Shown: piece by piece, positions 45,927 through 55,264 of the stretch
Position numbering within the stretch: position 1 is the first letter of the stretch
How the letters are laid out: every line of letters starts with the position of its first letter
Source of the DNA: Candidatus Finniella inopinata
Lineage (GTDB): Bacteria > Pseudomonadota > Alphaproteobacteria > Holosporales > Holosporaceae
Length of the DNA: 64,000 nt
NCBI GenBank assembly: GCA_945888455.1
Contig: CAMCZV010000003.1
Location: forward strand, 1-64,000
Direction of reading: 5' to 3'
Position numbers and translations under genes: made by a program
Notes under the pieces: generated by a model
What the model was told of the DNA's origin: nothing
Databases searched by the model: none
What the model saw: only the letters and a program-made list of their open reading frames with translations

Positions 45927-46097
45927 ACGGTAAAACTCCTATTGTATTTTAAGGCTGAATAGAGAAAAATCTTGAAAATATCGCACACCACCACATACCG
46001 TGAATACTCTGCCATTATTCGATGCATTGATGATACTAAACCCCATGCATCCTCCCAAAAGCCTAAATTGTGATCTCCACACATTCGCAACCATACC

Positions 46098-46346
46098 TCA
46101 ATGTCTTAATCCCAAAGCTTTGATTAAATCTAGGTATGTTTGATTTTCATGCTTGCGCAAATAGGCCAACATATTTTTTCTTAAATTAATGGCCCTCATC
46201 AAACCAACGCGACAATGAAAATCTTTTGGATGTTTCTTAACATGATCGGCAACTGACTTGATCTGATCGGTCAAATTAATGACTTGAACGGCAGAAGAAC
46301 CCACATCTGTGGTGCTCTTTTGAAATTTTTGAATGAGTGAATTCAT
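46098..46346 (-). CDS. rpsO: 30S ribosomal protein S15
   Basis: 16S rRNA-binding protein S15. ATG at 46346 is chosen because AGGA lies 6 bases before it and it overlaps the truB stop (ATGA); an upstream frame to 46391 is inside truB. 82 residues, a few shorter than usual at the N terminus, with TTDVGSSAVQVINLTDQI and HVKKHPKDFHCRVGLMRAINLRKNMLAYLRKH as the family core (fragments). Sits between truB and pnp as expected. Confidence 0.95.
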   Translation of the reverse strand: MNSLIQKFQKSTTDVGSSAVQVINLTDQIKSVADHVKKHPKDFHCRVGLMRAINLRKNMLAYLRKHENQTYLDLIKALGLRH

Positions 46347-47245
46347 ATTTTTCCTATAAAACAGCGGGTAGGGGCTAGCCACCCTTGACAAACATTAGCC
46401 AATGCCACAAGGCATCCATACCTATCATAGCAAGCTATCGGCCTTTGTGTTAGGGGGGTAGGCAAAGAAAATGGAATTTTTTTTCCATTCCATAAATCCA
46501 ATTTTTCCTGCTCATTGACACAAACGCCCTCTGAACCCTGTAAAACATGCTGGGGCGGCAAAACACATGCCCTCAACTCCTCCTCGTTGTATTGCTCTAG
46601 ATCTGATAATACCCTGCCAGAATCAAAGGGCCCCACCCGAATACGACGTAATGTTTGAATGCTGCCACACAGCCCTAAAACCTCTGCCATATCACGCGCC
46701 ACACTACGCACATAGGTTCCTGTACCGCACGTCATTTCAAAATGCGTTACATCGCCTGTGTGTTCCAATATCTTTAAAGCATTAATGTGGATTCTTCTGG
46801 GCTCTAATCGCACCTCTTCTCCTTGTCTGGCGTGCGTATATGCTGGCAATCCCTGAATTTTTGCCGCACAATATACCGGTGGAGTTTGCCAAATCTCGCC
46901 CAAAAATTGGGGTAAAATATCAGATAATTGTTGCAATGTTGGACGCTTTGAGCACGTTTTTTGTATCTCTCCACACGCATCGTCCGTATCGGTGGACAGA
47001 CCCCAGGCAACGCTAAAGGTGTACGTTTTAGAAAAATCCATCACAGACCCAATCAAAGGGGTCGCTAGACCCAAAGCGATGGGCAAAATGCCGCTGGCAA
47101 GGGGATCCAAGGTTCCAGCATGACCAGCCTTTTTTAAATTAAAAATACGCTTGATTCGGTGCGTCACGTGCATAGAGGTGCAGCCAGATGTTTTATCCAC
47201 CACCACCCATCCCCAAGCTGGAATGGTCATCCTATTGGCCTGCAT
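46343..47245 (-). CDS. truB: tRNA pseudouridine(55) synthase TruB
   Basis: Makes pseudouridine 55 in the T loop of tRNAs. Catalytic Asp is in GHAGTLDPLASG (about residue 47); YSAAKIQG-like YCAAKIQGLPAYTHARQG and CGTGTYVRSVARDMAEVLG follow. Around 300 residues with a C-terminal PUA-like part. Start is uncertain: ATG at 47245 is the first in-frame ATG and gives a normal N terminus (IPAWGWVVVDKTSG follows), while GTG at 47320 would overlap the upstream gene. The stop overlaps rpsO by ATGA. Confidence 0.93.
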   Translation of the reverse strand: MQANRMTIPAWGWVVVDKTSGCTSMHVTHRIKRIFNLKKAGHAGTLDPLASGILPIALGLATPLIGSVMDFSKTYTFSVAWGLSTDTDDACGEIQKTCSKRPTLQQLSDILPQFLGEIWQTPPVYCAAKIQGLPAYTHARQGEEVRLEPRRIHINALKILEHTGDVTHFEMTCGTGTYVRSVARDMAEVLGLCGSIQTLRRIRVGPFDSGRVLSDLEQYNEEELRACVLPPQHVLQGSEGVCVNEQEKLDLWNGKKIPFSLPTPLTQRPIACYDRYGCLVALANVCQGWLAPTRCFIGKI

Positions 47246-47279
47246 CGCAATGTCACAACGTTCATCATGTTCTGGATCC

Positions 47280-48371
47280 TCATGGCTTTTTTCCCTCAGA
47301 ATAGGCTCTTCGCTCCTCACCAGACTGAAAACGGCGCTGAGCAGACAGCTCTGTTCTCACCACATCAATCCAAGACTGATCGGCCATATGGCGCAATATT
47401 TCTTGGGTCACCAGGCTGGTTTTCCCCAAGTGGGCCTGGATTTCTTGATTGTTTTTACCCATGTCGTGCATGCTTTGAGCCAAGCGTTCCAGGGTCTGGC
47501 GTATTAACGTGTTTTCTTCGGCCAATCGTTGAGTAATCATGCTCTGGCCCTTCATCCAATCCAAAGCAGACTGGTTATATCCCCCCAAACGGATAACGGC
47601 ATCCAACCACTCCGTCTGCCTCTTTTCTGCATTGATGTGCAAACGCCCCAAACGCTCTATGCCATCAGCCCATCGTGCCAATGACACATCAAAATGCCCT
47701 TCAACACCACGCGATGTCTCTGCAGCAGAAGGAAAAATAGATCCCGCCCACCATTCCGCTTTTTGAAAAAAGCAATCTTTGGCTCGATCCAACTGAACAA
47801 TTAAAAACCCCATGGTTAGGGTGCCCGCCACCCCAAGCAATGACGAGCTGAACGCCACCCCCATACCTGCCAATGGCAATTGCAACTGGGTTTTCAGCGT
47901 TTCTAGAAACCCTTCGGCGGCATCTTGGGCCGGCAAGTGACCAATGACGTCTGAAATGGCCACAATGGTTTCCGACAACCCCCACAATGTGCCTAAAAGA
48001 CCCAAAAAGATCAACGATCCTGCCAAGTACCGTAAAAAATCCTGATTCCATCCGTGATAACACTGCGCCAAGGCCTTTTCTATCATGGCCTCGTTTGCTT
48101 GGGGACAGCGTTCGTACAAACTGACCAGAGGACGCAAAATCCTTAAAACCCGAGGGGATTTTTGATGAAAAAGCCCTTCTTCTCTGTATAATGAAACCAA
48201 GGATGCACACACAATCCCCACCCCAAACAGCCAAATGGATGCTATTGATCCATTAAAATAAGGGTTGGTCATAAACAAGCTGGGTTTAATCACCAAAAAT
48301 GCTGTGACCAACACCCCCATTAAAAAGAACACAACAACCATCAAAAAACGGGATACACTGGCCTTGGTCAT
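47280..48371 (-). CDS. MotA/TolQ/ExbB-type proton-channel family membrane protein
   Basis: 363 residues: an N-terminal helix pair, a cytoplasmic segment with SLYERCPQANEAMIEKALAQ, then paired membrane helices containing SLIFLGLLGTLWGLSETIVAI and the GMGVAFSSSLLGVAGTLTMGFL helix, followed by a long cytoplasmic coiled tail (after about residue 205). This is the fold of ExbB/TolQ/MotA channel subunits, which couple the proton gradient to a partner (ExbD/TolR/MotB); no partner gene is adjacent. Head of the leftward group with truB-rpsO-pnp. Divergently overlaps the Rlu gene by two bases at its start. Confidence 0.75.
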   Translation of the reverse strand: MTKASVSRFLMVVVFFLMGVLVTAFLVIKPSLFMTNPYFNGSIASIWLFGVGIVCASLVSLYREEGLFHQKSPRVLRILRPLVSLYERCPQANEAMIEKALAQCYHGWNQDFLRYLAGSLIFLGLLGTLWGLSETIVAISDVIGHLPAQDAAEGFLETLKTQLQLPLAGMGVAFSSSLLGVAGTLTMGFLIVQLDRAKDCFFQKAEWWAGSIFPSAAETSRGVEGHFDVSLARWADGIERLGRLHINAEKRQTEWLDAVIRLGGYNQSALDWMKGQSMITQRLAEENTLIRQTLERLAQSMHDMGKNNQEIQAHLGKTSLVTQEILRHMADQSWIDVVRTELSAQRRFQSGEERRAYSEGKKP

Positions 48372-49317
48372 GGCAAAAATGTGTTATTCTGTAGGATATT
48401 TATCCTTACCCTACCCCGTTTTGTTCGAAAAAGAAAGCATAACCCCAGAAGCCAAAACCATGCGCCTAGATACTTGGGTTCACCATCAATGGCCCTGGAT
48501 CCCCTATGGCAGCATCCAAAAAGCCATTCGTCGCGGGGAAATACGCCTGGATCAATCCAAGGTTTCTCCTCAAGCACGCCTGTCGGCCTATGCCGAAGTA
48601 TGGTACAAACCCCGATGGTTAAGCCTGTTTGAACAGCCCAGCCCGGCAAAAGCCCTGAACGCCACCTGGCAAAACCGTGTGAATCAATGGGTTCTGTACG
48701 AAGATACCCATCTGATTGCCTTTAACAAGCCCCAAGGCATCGCATCCCAAGGAGGGTCAGGACAAAAATTACACATGGACGATCTGGTTAAATCCTGGCG
48801 CCCTGAATCCACCATTCGCCTGGTGCACCGCCTGGATATTCAAACCAGCGGCGTGTTGTTGATGGCAAAAACCCTGAATTGTGCCCAAGAATTGACACGC
48901 GCTTTTCAAGACCGGCATATCCAAAAAATCTATTCGGCTGTGGTTCATGGCCATATTATGCGCTCTGGCACCATCACTCAATCCTTGGAACGTCATGGGG
49001 CACGCATGGAGATATCCAACAGCGAAAACGCCCTGTCGGCACGCACCACGTTTCAACCTCTGTCGCGGGTAAAAGATCAGGCCGGAAAGCCCGTTACTTT
49101 GGTTTCTTTGTCGCCAAAAACTGGTCGAATGCATCAATTGCGCGCCCACATGGCCTGGTTGGGGCACCCCATTTTAAATGACCCCATTTATGGCACCCTT
49201 GATCATGGTCTGTTGGCGCTGCATTGTGCCCAGATGACCTTTCGCCTTCATAACCAAGAATATGTCGTTTCTGCCCCAGCGCCAGAGGCCTTTTTGCAGC
49301 ACATGCAACAGGGGTAA
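48370..49317 (+). CDS. rluC: RluC/RluD-family pseudouridine synthase
   Basis: Predicted rRNA uridine modifier of the RluA superfamily. N-terminal S4-like part begins MRLDTWVHHQWPWIPYGSIQ at codon 48460, then the synthase domain with the catalytic Asp in VHRLDIQTSGVLLMAK and the LVSLSPKTGRMHQLRAHMAWLGHPILNDPIYG block. About 315 residues from ATG 48370, with 48379 or 48460 as alternatives; an open frame continues upstream to 48265 but lies inside the opposite gene. RluC and RluD are not separable by eye, so the symbol is provisional. Confidence 0.85.
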   Translation: MAKMCYSVGYLSLPYPVLFEKESITPEAKTMRLDTWVHHQWPWIPYGSIQKAIRRGEIRLDQSKVSPQARLSAYAEVWYKPRWLSLFEQPSPAKALNATWQNRVNQWVLYEDTHLIAFNKPQGIASQGGSGQKLHMDDLVKSWRPESTIRLVHRLDIQTSGVLLMAKTLNCAQELTRAFQDRHIQKIYSAVVHGHIMRSGTITQSLERHGARMEISNSENALSARTTFQPLSRVKDQAGKPVTLVSLSPKTGRMHQLRAHMAWLGHPILNDPIYGTLDHGLLALHCAQMTFRLHNQEYVVSAPAPEAFLQHMQQG

Positions 49318-49394
49318 AACCGGCCAGTGGCCCTGGATCTCGAGGCTGATCTTCCAGATGGATCTGGGTCTCGATGCTCGGTTTCGATGCTGGG

Positions 49395-49957
49395 TTTCGA
49401 GATTGGTTGCATGATATCTGCGCTCTACTATATCATTCCCGCTTTCCCCTTTGTCATTCTCGCGTAGGCGGGAATCTATTGGATCCCCGTTCTCTACGGG
49501 GATGACCATACAGAATTTCGAGTTTCGGATGGTGTTTCGAGATTGGTTGCATGATATCTGCGCTCTACTATATCATTCCCGCTTTCCCCTATATCATTCC
49601 CGCTTTCCCCTTTGTCATTCTCGCGTAGGCGGGAATCTATTGGATCCCCGTTTTCACGAGGATGACCATGCAGAATTTCGAGTTTCGGATGGTGTTTCGA
49701 GATTGGTTGCATGATATCTGCGCTCTACTATATCATTCCCGCTTTCCCCTTTGTCATTCTCGCGTAGGCGGGAATCTATTGGATCCCCGTTCTCTACGGG
49801 GATGACCATGCAGAATTTCGAGTTTCGGATGGTGTTTCGAGATTGGTTGCATGATATCTGCGCTCTACTATATCATTCCCGCTTTCCCCTTTGTCATTCT
49901 CGCGTAGGCGGGAACCTACTGGATCCCCGTTCTCTACGGGGATGACCATACAGAATC
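49395..49957. repeat. Array of four ~140-bp repeats with internal palindromes
   Basis: A unit starting TTTCGAGATTGGTTGCATG recurs at 49395, 49535, 49695 and 49835 (periods 140, 160, 140). The 160-base period comes from an extra copy of a 20-base TATATCATTCCCGCTTTCCC block. Each unit holds two hairpins: ATTCTCGC-GTAG-GCGGGAAT-like and CCCCGT-TCTCT-ACGGGG. The minus strand reads VIPVENGDP and SRLREND, the wording produced by widespread REP-like repeats often mis-annotated as small proteins. Region 49318-50008 holds no gene apart from this array. Confidence 0.92.
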
Positions 49958-50008
49958 CATCCCCATGGTGCTTCCCTCTCTTTGACCACACCATACACCC
50001 CAAAGCCA

Positions 50009-51487
50009 TTAGAATCCCAAGCCGCGGCCTGCACCAAAGGGGCCAAAGTTTCCTTGATTTTGCCCCAAAGACAATGGTTGTTGTCCAAAAGCATGGGCCG
50101 TGTTGACGTCTTCGACCATCTCATCAACTGTCCCATCGCTCACCTCATCGTCTGAATGGGCCTGGGTTTCCCCATCAGCAGAGGCCAACGCATTTAATTC
50201 GTCTTCAATGAATTCGTCTTCAATGCTTTGTTCTCCGTTATCTTGCGCTGTCCCGCCTTCCCCTGCTTCATCGGCCCCTGGGACCTCGGTCAGCTTTTCT
50301 TCTTCTGGTTCAGAACTCGGTGCTTGATCAGACTGAATCATCACCGTGTTGAAATCGGACGGCATGGTCAAATTTTTGGGAATATTCAACGTGGATGGAT
50401 AGCTTTTTTTCAACTCTTCCATTTCTATTTTAGACAAACGTTCTAATTCGGCACCAAAAAGAATGTTTCTGAAAAAATCATCGCCGGGATCTTTTGCGTC
50501 TTTATCGCTCTTATCCGCTTCTGGATTGCGCTGGTCCCTGTACAACACAACAACCCACTTTTCAGGATTACGCGCGGTGGGCAGAGCAATAATGGGGCTG
50601 ATATCACCAATGGAGGCCTTGCGCAAAAAATCTTGAACAGGTCGATCAAAATATTCTAAAACATTCCATCCGCAATCTCCGCCATTTTCGTTTGTTTTTG
50701 CTTCCGATTCCTGATAGGCCATTTCAGAAAACACCACATCTCCGCCTTGTAACAGCGATTGAATTTCCGAAATTTTCTGATAATCAGAGCCATCATTTCT
50801 GCGGTTATACATCACAATTTCCCCAACACGGTACTGCACAGATTTTTGCTTGGCTTGCCATTTTTTTCTGGCTTTTGCAATGGCATTGTCCGCAATATTA
50901 CGCATGGCTCTGCTGCCCCATTTCAACATCAAAAACCTTTGAAAGGTGATCATGGATTCTTGGCGTTTATAAAATGGGTCGTAATGAGGGCCCAGGTGCA
51001 AACGAAATTCATTCAAAGTCATGGCATTGCCCTTTGCCATGGCCAATATACGGTCTTCCACCTCTTTTTTGATTTCTTCGGGCAACAGCACACTAACAGA
51101 CTGGGTTTGAAGGCTCTTTTTAGCCATAGCCAACACCAGGTTCGGTGCCTGATTTTGTCGTGCTTCGTTCACGAGCGCCAGAGCCGCATCGGTATACATT
51201 TTTACATAATTTTTTGGTGTAATCGATCGACGTAAAAAAACAGCCTCCATGGCCAGTCGACTCTTAACATCCTGATCGGTGATCACCTGCTTGCCCACCA
51301 CCGCCACGGAAAAACTTTCCAAACGCCTTTTTGATTTTTCATCCAAAGGGGATACCGTTTGCTGGGCTTTGGACTGCCCCTTGATCCCTTTTTTACTGTT
51401 TTTCCCCTGACACAGGCTTGTTGTGATCAAGCCTAATAAGGCGATATAGTAAAAAACAGTCTTTAGCGTGTCATTCAATATTTTCAT
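50009..51487 (-). CDS. surA: SurA-like periplasmic chaperone / peptidyl-prolyl isomerase
   Basis: 492 residues: signal sequence (about 1-27), a SurA N-terminal helical domain with SFSVAVVGKQVITDQDVKSRLA (about 58-80), then a parvulin-type domain around 220-330 (QYRVGEIVMYNRRNDGSDY, ENGGDCGWNVLEYFDRPVQDFLRKASIGDIS, NPEKWVVVLYRDQR) and an acidic low-complexity C-terminal tail (EEEKLTEVPGADEAGEGG). The divergent lptF-lptG pair supports the SurA assignment, as these lie together in alphaproteobacteria. An AGGGGG motif lies about 8 bases before the ATG. Start codon shares CATG with lptF. Confidence 0.87.
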   Translation of the reverse strand: MKILNDTLKTVFYYIALLGLITTSLCQGKNSKKGIKGQSKAQQTVSPLDEKSKRRLESFSVAVVGKQVITDQDVKSRLAMEAVFLRRSITPKNYVKMYTDAALALVNEARQNQAPNLVLAMAKKSLQTQSVSVLLPEEIKKEVEDRILAMAKGNAMTLNEFRLHLGPHYDPFYKRQESMITFQRFLMLKWGSRAMRNIADNAIAKARKKWQAKQKSVQYRVGEIVMYNRRNDGSDYQKISEIQSLLQGGDVVFSEMAYQESEAKTNENGGDCGWNVLEYFDRPVQDFLRKASIGDISPIIALPTARNPEKWVVVLYRDQRNPEADKSDKDAKDPGDDFFRNILFGAELERLSKIEMEELKKSYPSTLNIPKNLTMPSDFNTVMIQSDQAPSSEPEEEKLTEVPGADEAGEGGTAQDNGEQSIEDEFIEDELNALASADGETQAHSDDEVSDGTVDEMVEDVNTAHAFGQQPLSLGQNQGNFGPFGAGRGLGF

Positions 51488-52547
51488 GGCTCAGCCCCCT
51501 GTATACCCATCGCATTTTTATGGCTGTTTTGGCCTTTTTCAAAGACGTTTTTTCCGATCATTATTGTCAGCGACACTGGGTACTGCAGGAATTTTATCAC
51601 TTCTCATCTGGTTAGTGCAATCGTTACGCTATTGCGCCATGATCGCCTACCAAGGATTATCCTTTTTGGATGTGTTTTTTCTGTCTTGCCACTTTTTGCC
51701 ACGCACTTTGGTTATGGGGACATCGTGGGGTTTTGCTTTGGCCATGGTGTGGACCTATCGTCGATATAATCACGATAATGCCTTTAATGTGATGCGATCT
51801 TGCGGGGTTTCCCCCTGGTTTTTTAATCAACCCACGGTGCTTCTTGCCCTGATATTAACGGGGTTTTTATATCTGTTAACCTGTCACATGGGCCCCATCG
51901 CCCAGCACACATCACGCATGCATGAACAGAACATTCGCCAACGATTTGACCCGTCCTTTATTACACCGGGCCTGTTTTTCTCTATTCAAAATCGCACCCT
52001 ATACGTTCATCACCAGCCCAGTCGATATCGTTTACAGGGGGTATTTTTGCACGATCAACGCGATCCCAAAAATGAATTCATTCTATGCGGTCAGTACGCC
52101 GATATTATCCCTCATCCAACAGGTTTTCGTATGCGGTTTGAAAATGGGAGCATGCATGTTTTTCCATGCAACGCACCCCCCTATTTGGCACATTTTAAAA
52201 CGTATACATTAAATTATGCTTCTCCTTTTCCCAAACCAGACCCCACCAATCCATCACGGCCAGAAGAACAATCGCTGGATACATTATGGAAAAATCAATC
52301 AACCTATCCCAACAAAAGCGAACACAAAAAAGAATGGCAATACCGATTGTTTTGGCCCCTGTTGCCCTTATTAGATGCACTATGGATTCCACCCATCCTG
52401 TTGCACTGTTCACCCTGGGTATGGCGAATGATGCTGGCCTTGTTGCTGATGCATGGTGGAATTTTATCACCCAGAGCAGGCCTGTGCGTATTATGTGCGG
52501 TGATGACACGCATTGTATTTTGGATACGCACACGAAAACGCTTATAA
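51486..52547 (+). CDS. lptF: LPS export permease LptF
   Basis: Inner-membrane permease subunit of the LptB2FG ABC transporter that extracts lipopolysaccharide. About 353 residues with membrane segments near both ends (TLGTAGILSLLIWLVQSL, TVLLALILTGFLYLL, and two at the C terminus) flanking the periplasmic beta-jellyroll part. The ATG at 51486 overlaps the surA ATG in CATG; an in-frame GTG at 51468 would lie inside surA. Followed 62 bases later by lptG. Confidence 0.9.
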   Translation: MAQPPVYPSHFYGCFGLFQRRFFRSLLSATLGTAGILSLLIWLVQSLRYCAMIAYQGLSFLDVFFLSCHFLPRTLVMGTSWGFALAMVWTYRRYNHDNAFNVMRSCGVSPWFFNQPTVLLALILTGFLYLLTCHMGPIAQHTSRMHEQNIRQRFDPSFITPGLFFSIQNRTLYVHHQPSRYRLQGVFLHDQRDPKNEFILCGQYADIIPHPTGFRMRFENGSMHVFPCNAPPYLAHFKTYTLNYASPFPKPDPTNPSRPEEQSLDTLWKNQSTYPNKSEHKKEWQYRLFWPLLPLLDALWIPPILLHCSPWVWRMMLALLLMHGGILSPRAGLCVLCAVMTRIVFWIRTRKRL

Positions 52548-52609
52548 AATTTAGACCACGCCCCCCACCCTTTTTCAAACACCATCTATTTTCCCCTTGT
52601 GCATAGATC

Positions 52610-53584
52610 ATGATTTTTTTCCGTTATTTAACACGTCTGTTTTGGACACGATTTTTCAGTATTCAATTGGGGTCTCTTTTAATGGTCGCCCTATTTGAAT
52701 GGCTGACCCTTACTGGCCCCTATACCAATATTTTGGTAAAAATGCCCTTTACAGCACACAAATTGCTGCCCTTTGTCCTTTTTATCACCATGATTTTGTT
52801 TATCTGGTCGTTGCTGAGTCGAAATGAATGGAATGCATTATCCAGCATTGGGCGGTCTCCTTGGCATATTCTGCGCACACCATTGATTTGGGCCATCCTC
52901 TTGGGCCTTCTAGATTTGTGGGTCGTCGTTCCCATGGGAGAATCTTTTTTCAATCCTTTTCAGCAAAAGATTTCCTTGCTTTCCAGAACATGGCAAAAAG
53001 GCATCACAAAAAATGGCTATGTCTTTTTTAACCCTAATGGCCCCAAATACCACGTATTAGAAATGCAAAAGAATTCCGTATTGCGCCGGCATATTTTTGG
53101 ACGCGCTCTGCACATTCAAGGCAATGACCTGGTCTGTACTGATGTTTGGTCCATGCCCGCCCATCGCTGTCCTGAAAAGCAAGCACTGGCACGCATCACT
53201 CTGTCAAAACCAGCCGATTTGGACCAAACAGAATCCCATCCGTTGGGCTTATCGTTGGCTGGTGCCTATTCGGCCATGGATAAAAATCCAGAAGGATCGG
53301 TTCTGTTATCGGCCCGTATTCATTATTGGTACAGCCACTTTTTTTGGTCATTGACCTTGGTTTTTTTGGCTCCTGCCCTTTTAATTGGCGCTGATCGCTA
53401 TACGAAAATTTTTGGAACCATTTTTGGTCTGCTGGGGGTATTGACGATGTATCTGGTCAAAGAATGGCTGTATGCCCTCAGCATCCCGCTGGCCCACAGC
53501 TGGCCTGTTTTCTTGCTCTGGCTGCCTTTCTTTATCACGGCCGGATTAACGTGGGTGTTGTTTTTTGAAAAGAAAGAACTGTAA
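52610..53584 (+). CDS. lptG: LPS export permease LptG
   Basis: Partner permease of LptF. 324 residues, YjgP/YjgQ fold: YLTRLFWTRFFSIQLGSLLMVALFEW, then SRNEWNALSSIGRSPWHILRTPLIWAILLGLL (the cytoplasmic coupling region contacting LptB), a periplasmic domain and three C-terminal helices, with the last KEWLYALSIPLAHSWPVFLLWLPFF. lptB and lptA/C are not in the window. Confidence 0.9.
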   Translation: MIFFRYLTRLFWTRFFSIQLGSLLMVALFEWLTLTGPYTNILVKMPFTAHKLLPFVLFITMILFIWSLLSRNEWNALSSIGRSPWHILRTPLIWAILLGLLDLWVVVPMGESFFNPFQQKISLLSRTWQKGITKNGYVFFNPNGPKYHVLEMQKNSVLRRHIFGRALHIQGNDLVCTDVWSMPAHRCPEKQALARITLSKPADLDQTESHPLGLSLAGAYSAMDKNPEGSVLLSARIHYWYSHFFWSLTLVFLAPALLIGADRYTKIFGTIFGLLGVLTMYLVKEWLYALSIPLAHSWPVFLLWLPFFITAGLTWVLFFEKKEL

Positions 53585-53668
53585 GAAGCAACGCCTAAAA
53601 CGGGTGGATGCATGAATCATCCATTCTATCGATTGATGCGGATGCCCGGATGAAACGCTGGGATATTT

Positions 53669-54322
53669 TTAATGGGGCAAATCCGTATTATTAGAGGTCA
53701 TATTCATCAAAAATCTCGCAATAATCCGCAAAGCATCTTCTGTCACACTGTGCCCGCCATATGGGCTGATATGGCGCTGGGCCTCCAGTCCATATTGGCC
53801 AAACAATCGATCCGAATCCCTCATCCATTGCAATGGCACAACCTCATCATCTTGGGCGTGCGTCCATAAAATGGCAGGTTTATTGATGGGCTCTTTTTTC
53901 AACAAATACACGCCAGACAATCCAATAACGGCTTTTATAGAGGGCGAAAAAAATCCAAGCTCATAGGCCATCATGGCCCCTTGAGAAAATCCAGCCACAA
54001 CAATGTCGCCTTCATTGTGGTGGATGATATCCGATAGTTTATCCTGAAAAACAGCTGCTGCTTTGCTTAAAGGATCGGCGATGACTTCCCACGCTTGGCG
54101 TAAATTAGAACGCCCCCAATCAATGTCTTTCAGAGAAAACCACTGTCGATCAGCAGAATATTCTTGGCATAATTCTGGCCCATCTGGACACACAAACGTA
54201 ACATTGGGCAAAGACAATGCTTGGGCCAAATGGGTCATATTTTCCCCACAGGATCCATATCCATGCAGCAAAAAAACGGTTGTGGGGGGTGCACTTTCCC
54301 TTGATTTTGGTTCAACAATCAC
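53669..54322 (-). CDS. Alpha/beta-hydrolase, phospholipase/carboxylesterase family
   Basis: 217 residues. Catalytic Ser113 in VVAGFSQGAMMAYELG, Asp in THAQDDEVVP (about 178) and His in YGGHSVTEDA (about 202), with FLLHGYGSCGENM oxyanion loop. Typical of the small serine esterases related to YpfH/carboxylesterase 2 (acyl-protein thioesterase-like). Substrate unknown. Convergent with lptG and divergent from uppS. Confidence 0.85.
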   Translation of the reverse strand: MIVEPKSRESAPPTTVFLLHGYGSCGENMTHLAQALSLPNVTFVCPDGPELCQEYSADRQWFSLKDIDWGRSNLRQAWEVIADPLSKAAAVFQDKLSDIIHHNEGDIVVAGFSQGAMMAYELGFFSPSIKAVIGLSGVYLLKKEPINKPAILWTHAQDDEVVPLQWMRDSDRLFGQYGLEAQRHISPYGGHSVTEDALRIIARFLMNMTSNNTDLPH

Positions 54323-54471
54323 AAATTTTTCCTTGTTATTTCATACAGCTGTGATGAATCATCCTATACAACCCATGGCATTATTTCAAGAATAGCCATC
54401 AAAACTATAGATTTTATAGGCGCGAGTGCCTTAATATAAAAAAACAATGGCTGTTAGCGAATCTGATTTTT

Positions 54472-55200
54472 GTGTCTAGTTTTCATGTTGCTCTGATCAT
54501 GGATGGAAATGGCCGATGGGCAAGCGATCGGGGAAAACCAAGAGTTTTTGGCCATCAACAGGGGGCTAAAACCTTGACTCACATAATTCGTTCTTGCCCA
54601 AAATATGGCATTACCCACTTAACCGTGTATGCGTTTTCTCCAGAAAATTGGCAACGCGGTGCACTAGAAGTCAACGCCCTGATGCGTTTGTTTCAAATTT
54701 ATCTTCGGGCTTATATGGGCGAATTGGATCGGGAAAATGTTCAGATTCGCATCATTGGGGAACGCAGCAAGTTGCCCACTGTATTACAACGCATGATTGA
54801 AAAAATAGAAACAAAAACCAAAAATCATACGCGTTTGGTGGTACAAGTTGCCCTAAATTATGGGGGCAGAGATGAATTGCTGCATGCCGCAGAAACCCTG
54901 ATTGCGCGCCATCAAAATACCAAAACCCCCGCATTGCCTTTGACACAAGAAGACCTGGTGTCCGCCCTGTGGAATCCTTCGTGCCCTGATCCAGATTTGC
55001 TGATTCGTACGGGGGGTGAAATGCGCCTGAGCAATTTTATGTTGTGGCAATTGGCCTATACGGAATTCGTCTTTTTACCCCAATATTGGCCAGATTTTAC
55101 AGCCGACGATTTAGGGCAAGCCATTGCCCAATTTAAAGGGCGCCAACGCCGTTTTGGCCGCATACCCACAGAGCAAAATGCACCAGAATCGAACCCATAA
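54472..55200 (+). CDS. uppS: Isoprenyl (undecaprenyl diphosphate) synthase
   Basis: cis-Prenyltransferase making the C55 lipid carrier for peptidoglycan and LPS. 242 residues; IMDGNGRWASDRG (catalytic Asp11), GHQQGAKTL, YAFSPENWQRG, and the C-terminal LLIRTGGEMRLSNFMLWQLAYTEFVFLPQYWPDF block are present (fragments). GTG at 54472 is the start: the first in-frame ATG is at 54499, inside the catalytic motif. The next alphaproteobacterial genes, frr/cdsA, are not adjacent. Confidence 0.95.
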   Translation: MSSFHVALIMDGNGRWASDRGKPRVFGHQQGAKTLTHIIRSCPKYGITHLTVYAFSPENWQRGALEVNALMRLFQIYLRAYMGELDRENVQIRIIGERSKLPTVLQRMIEKIETKTKNHTRLVVQVALNYGGRDELLHAAETLIARHQNTKTPALPLTQEDLVSALWNPSCPDPDLLIRTGGEMRLSNFMLWQLAYTEFVFLPQYWPDFTADDLGQAIAQFKGRQRRFGRIPTEQNAPESNP

Positions 55201-55264
55201 CTTGGCAATGGCCATCCCTCATTCACTTTCCCCCTTCACCCCAACCATCCTAGGATAATCGCTG

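Noticed and set aside
49395-49957. CRISPR array
   Set aside because: The repeated unit is about 140 bases, nearly all conserved, with no short repeat/unique spacer pattern and no cas genes.
49451-50136. Several short frames spelling SFSRRRESIGSP or VIPVENGDP
   Set aside because: All lie in the 140-bp palindromic array, and their similarity comes from the DNA repeat and not from protein conservation.
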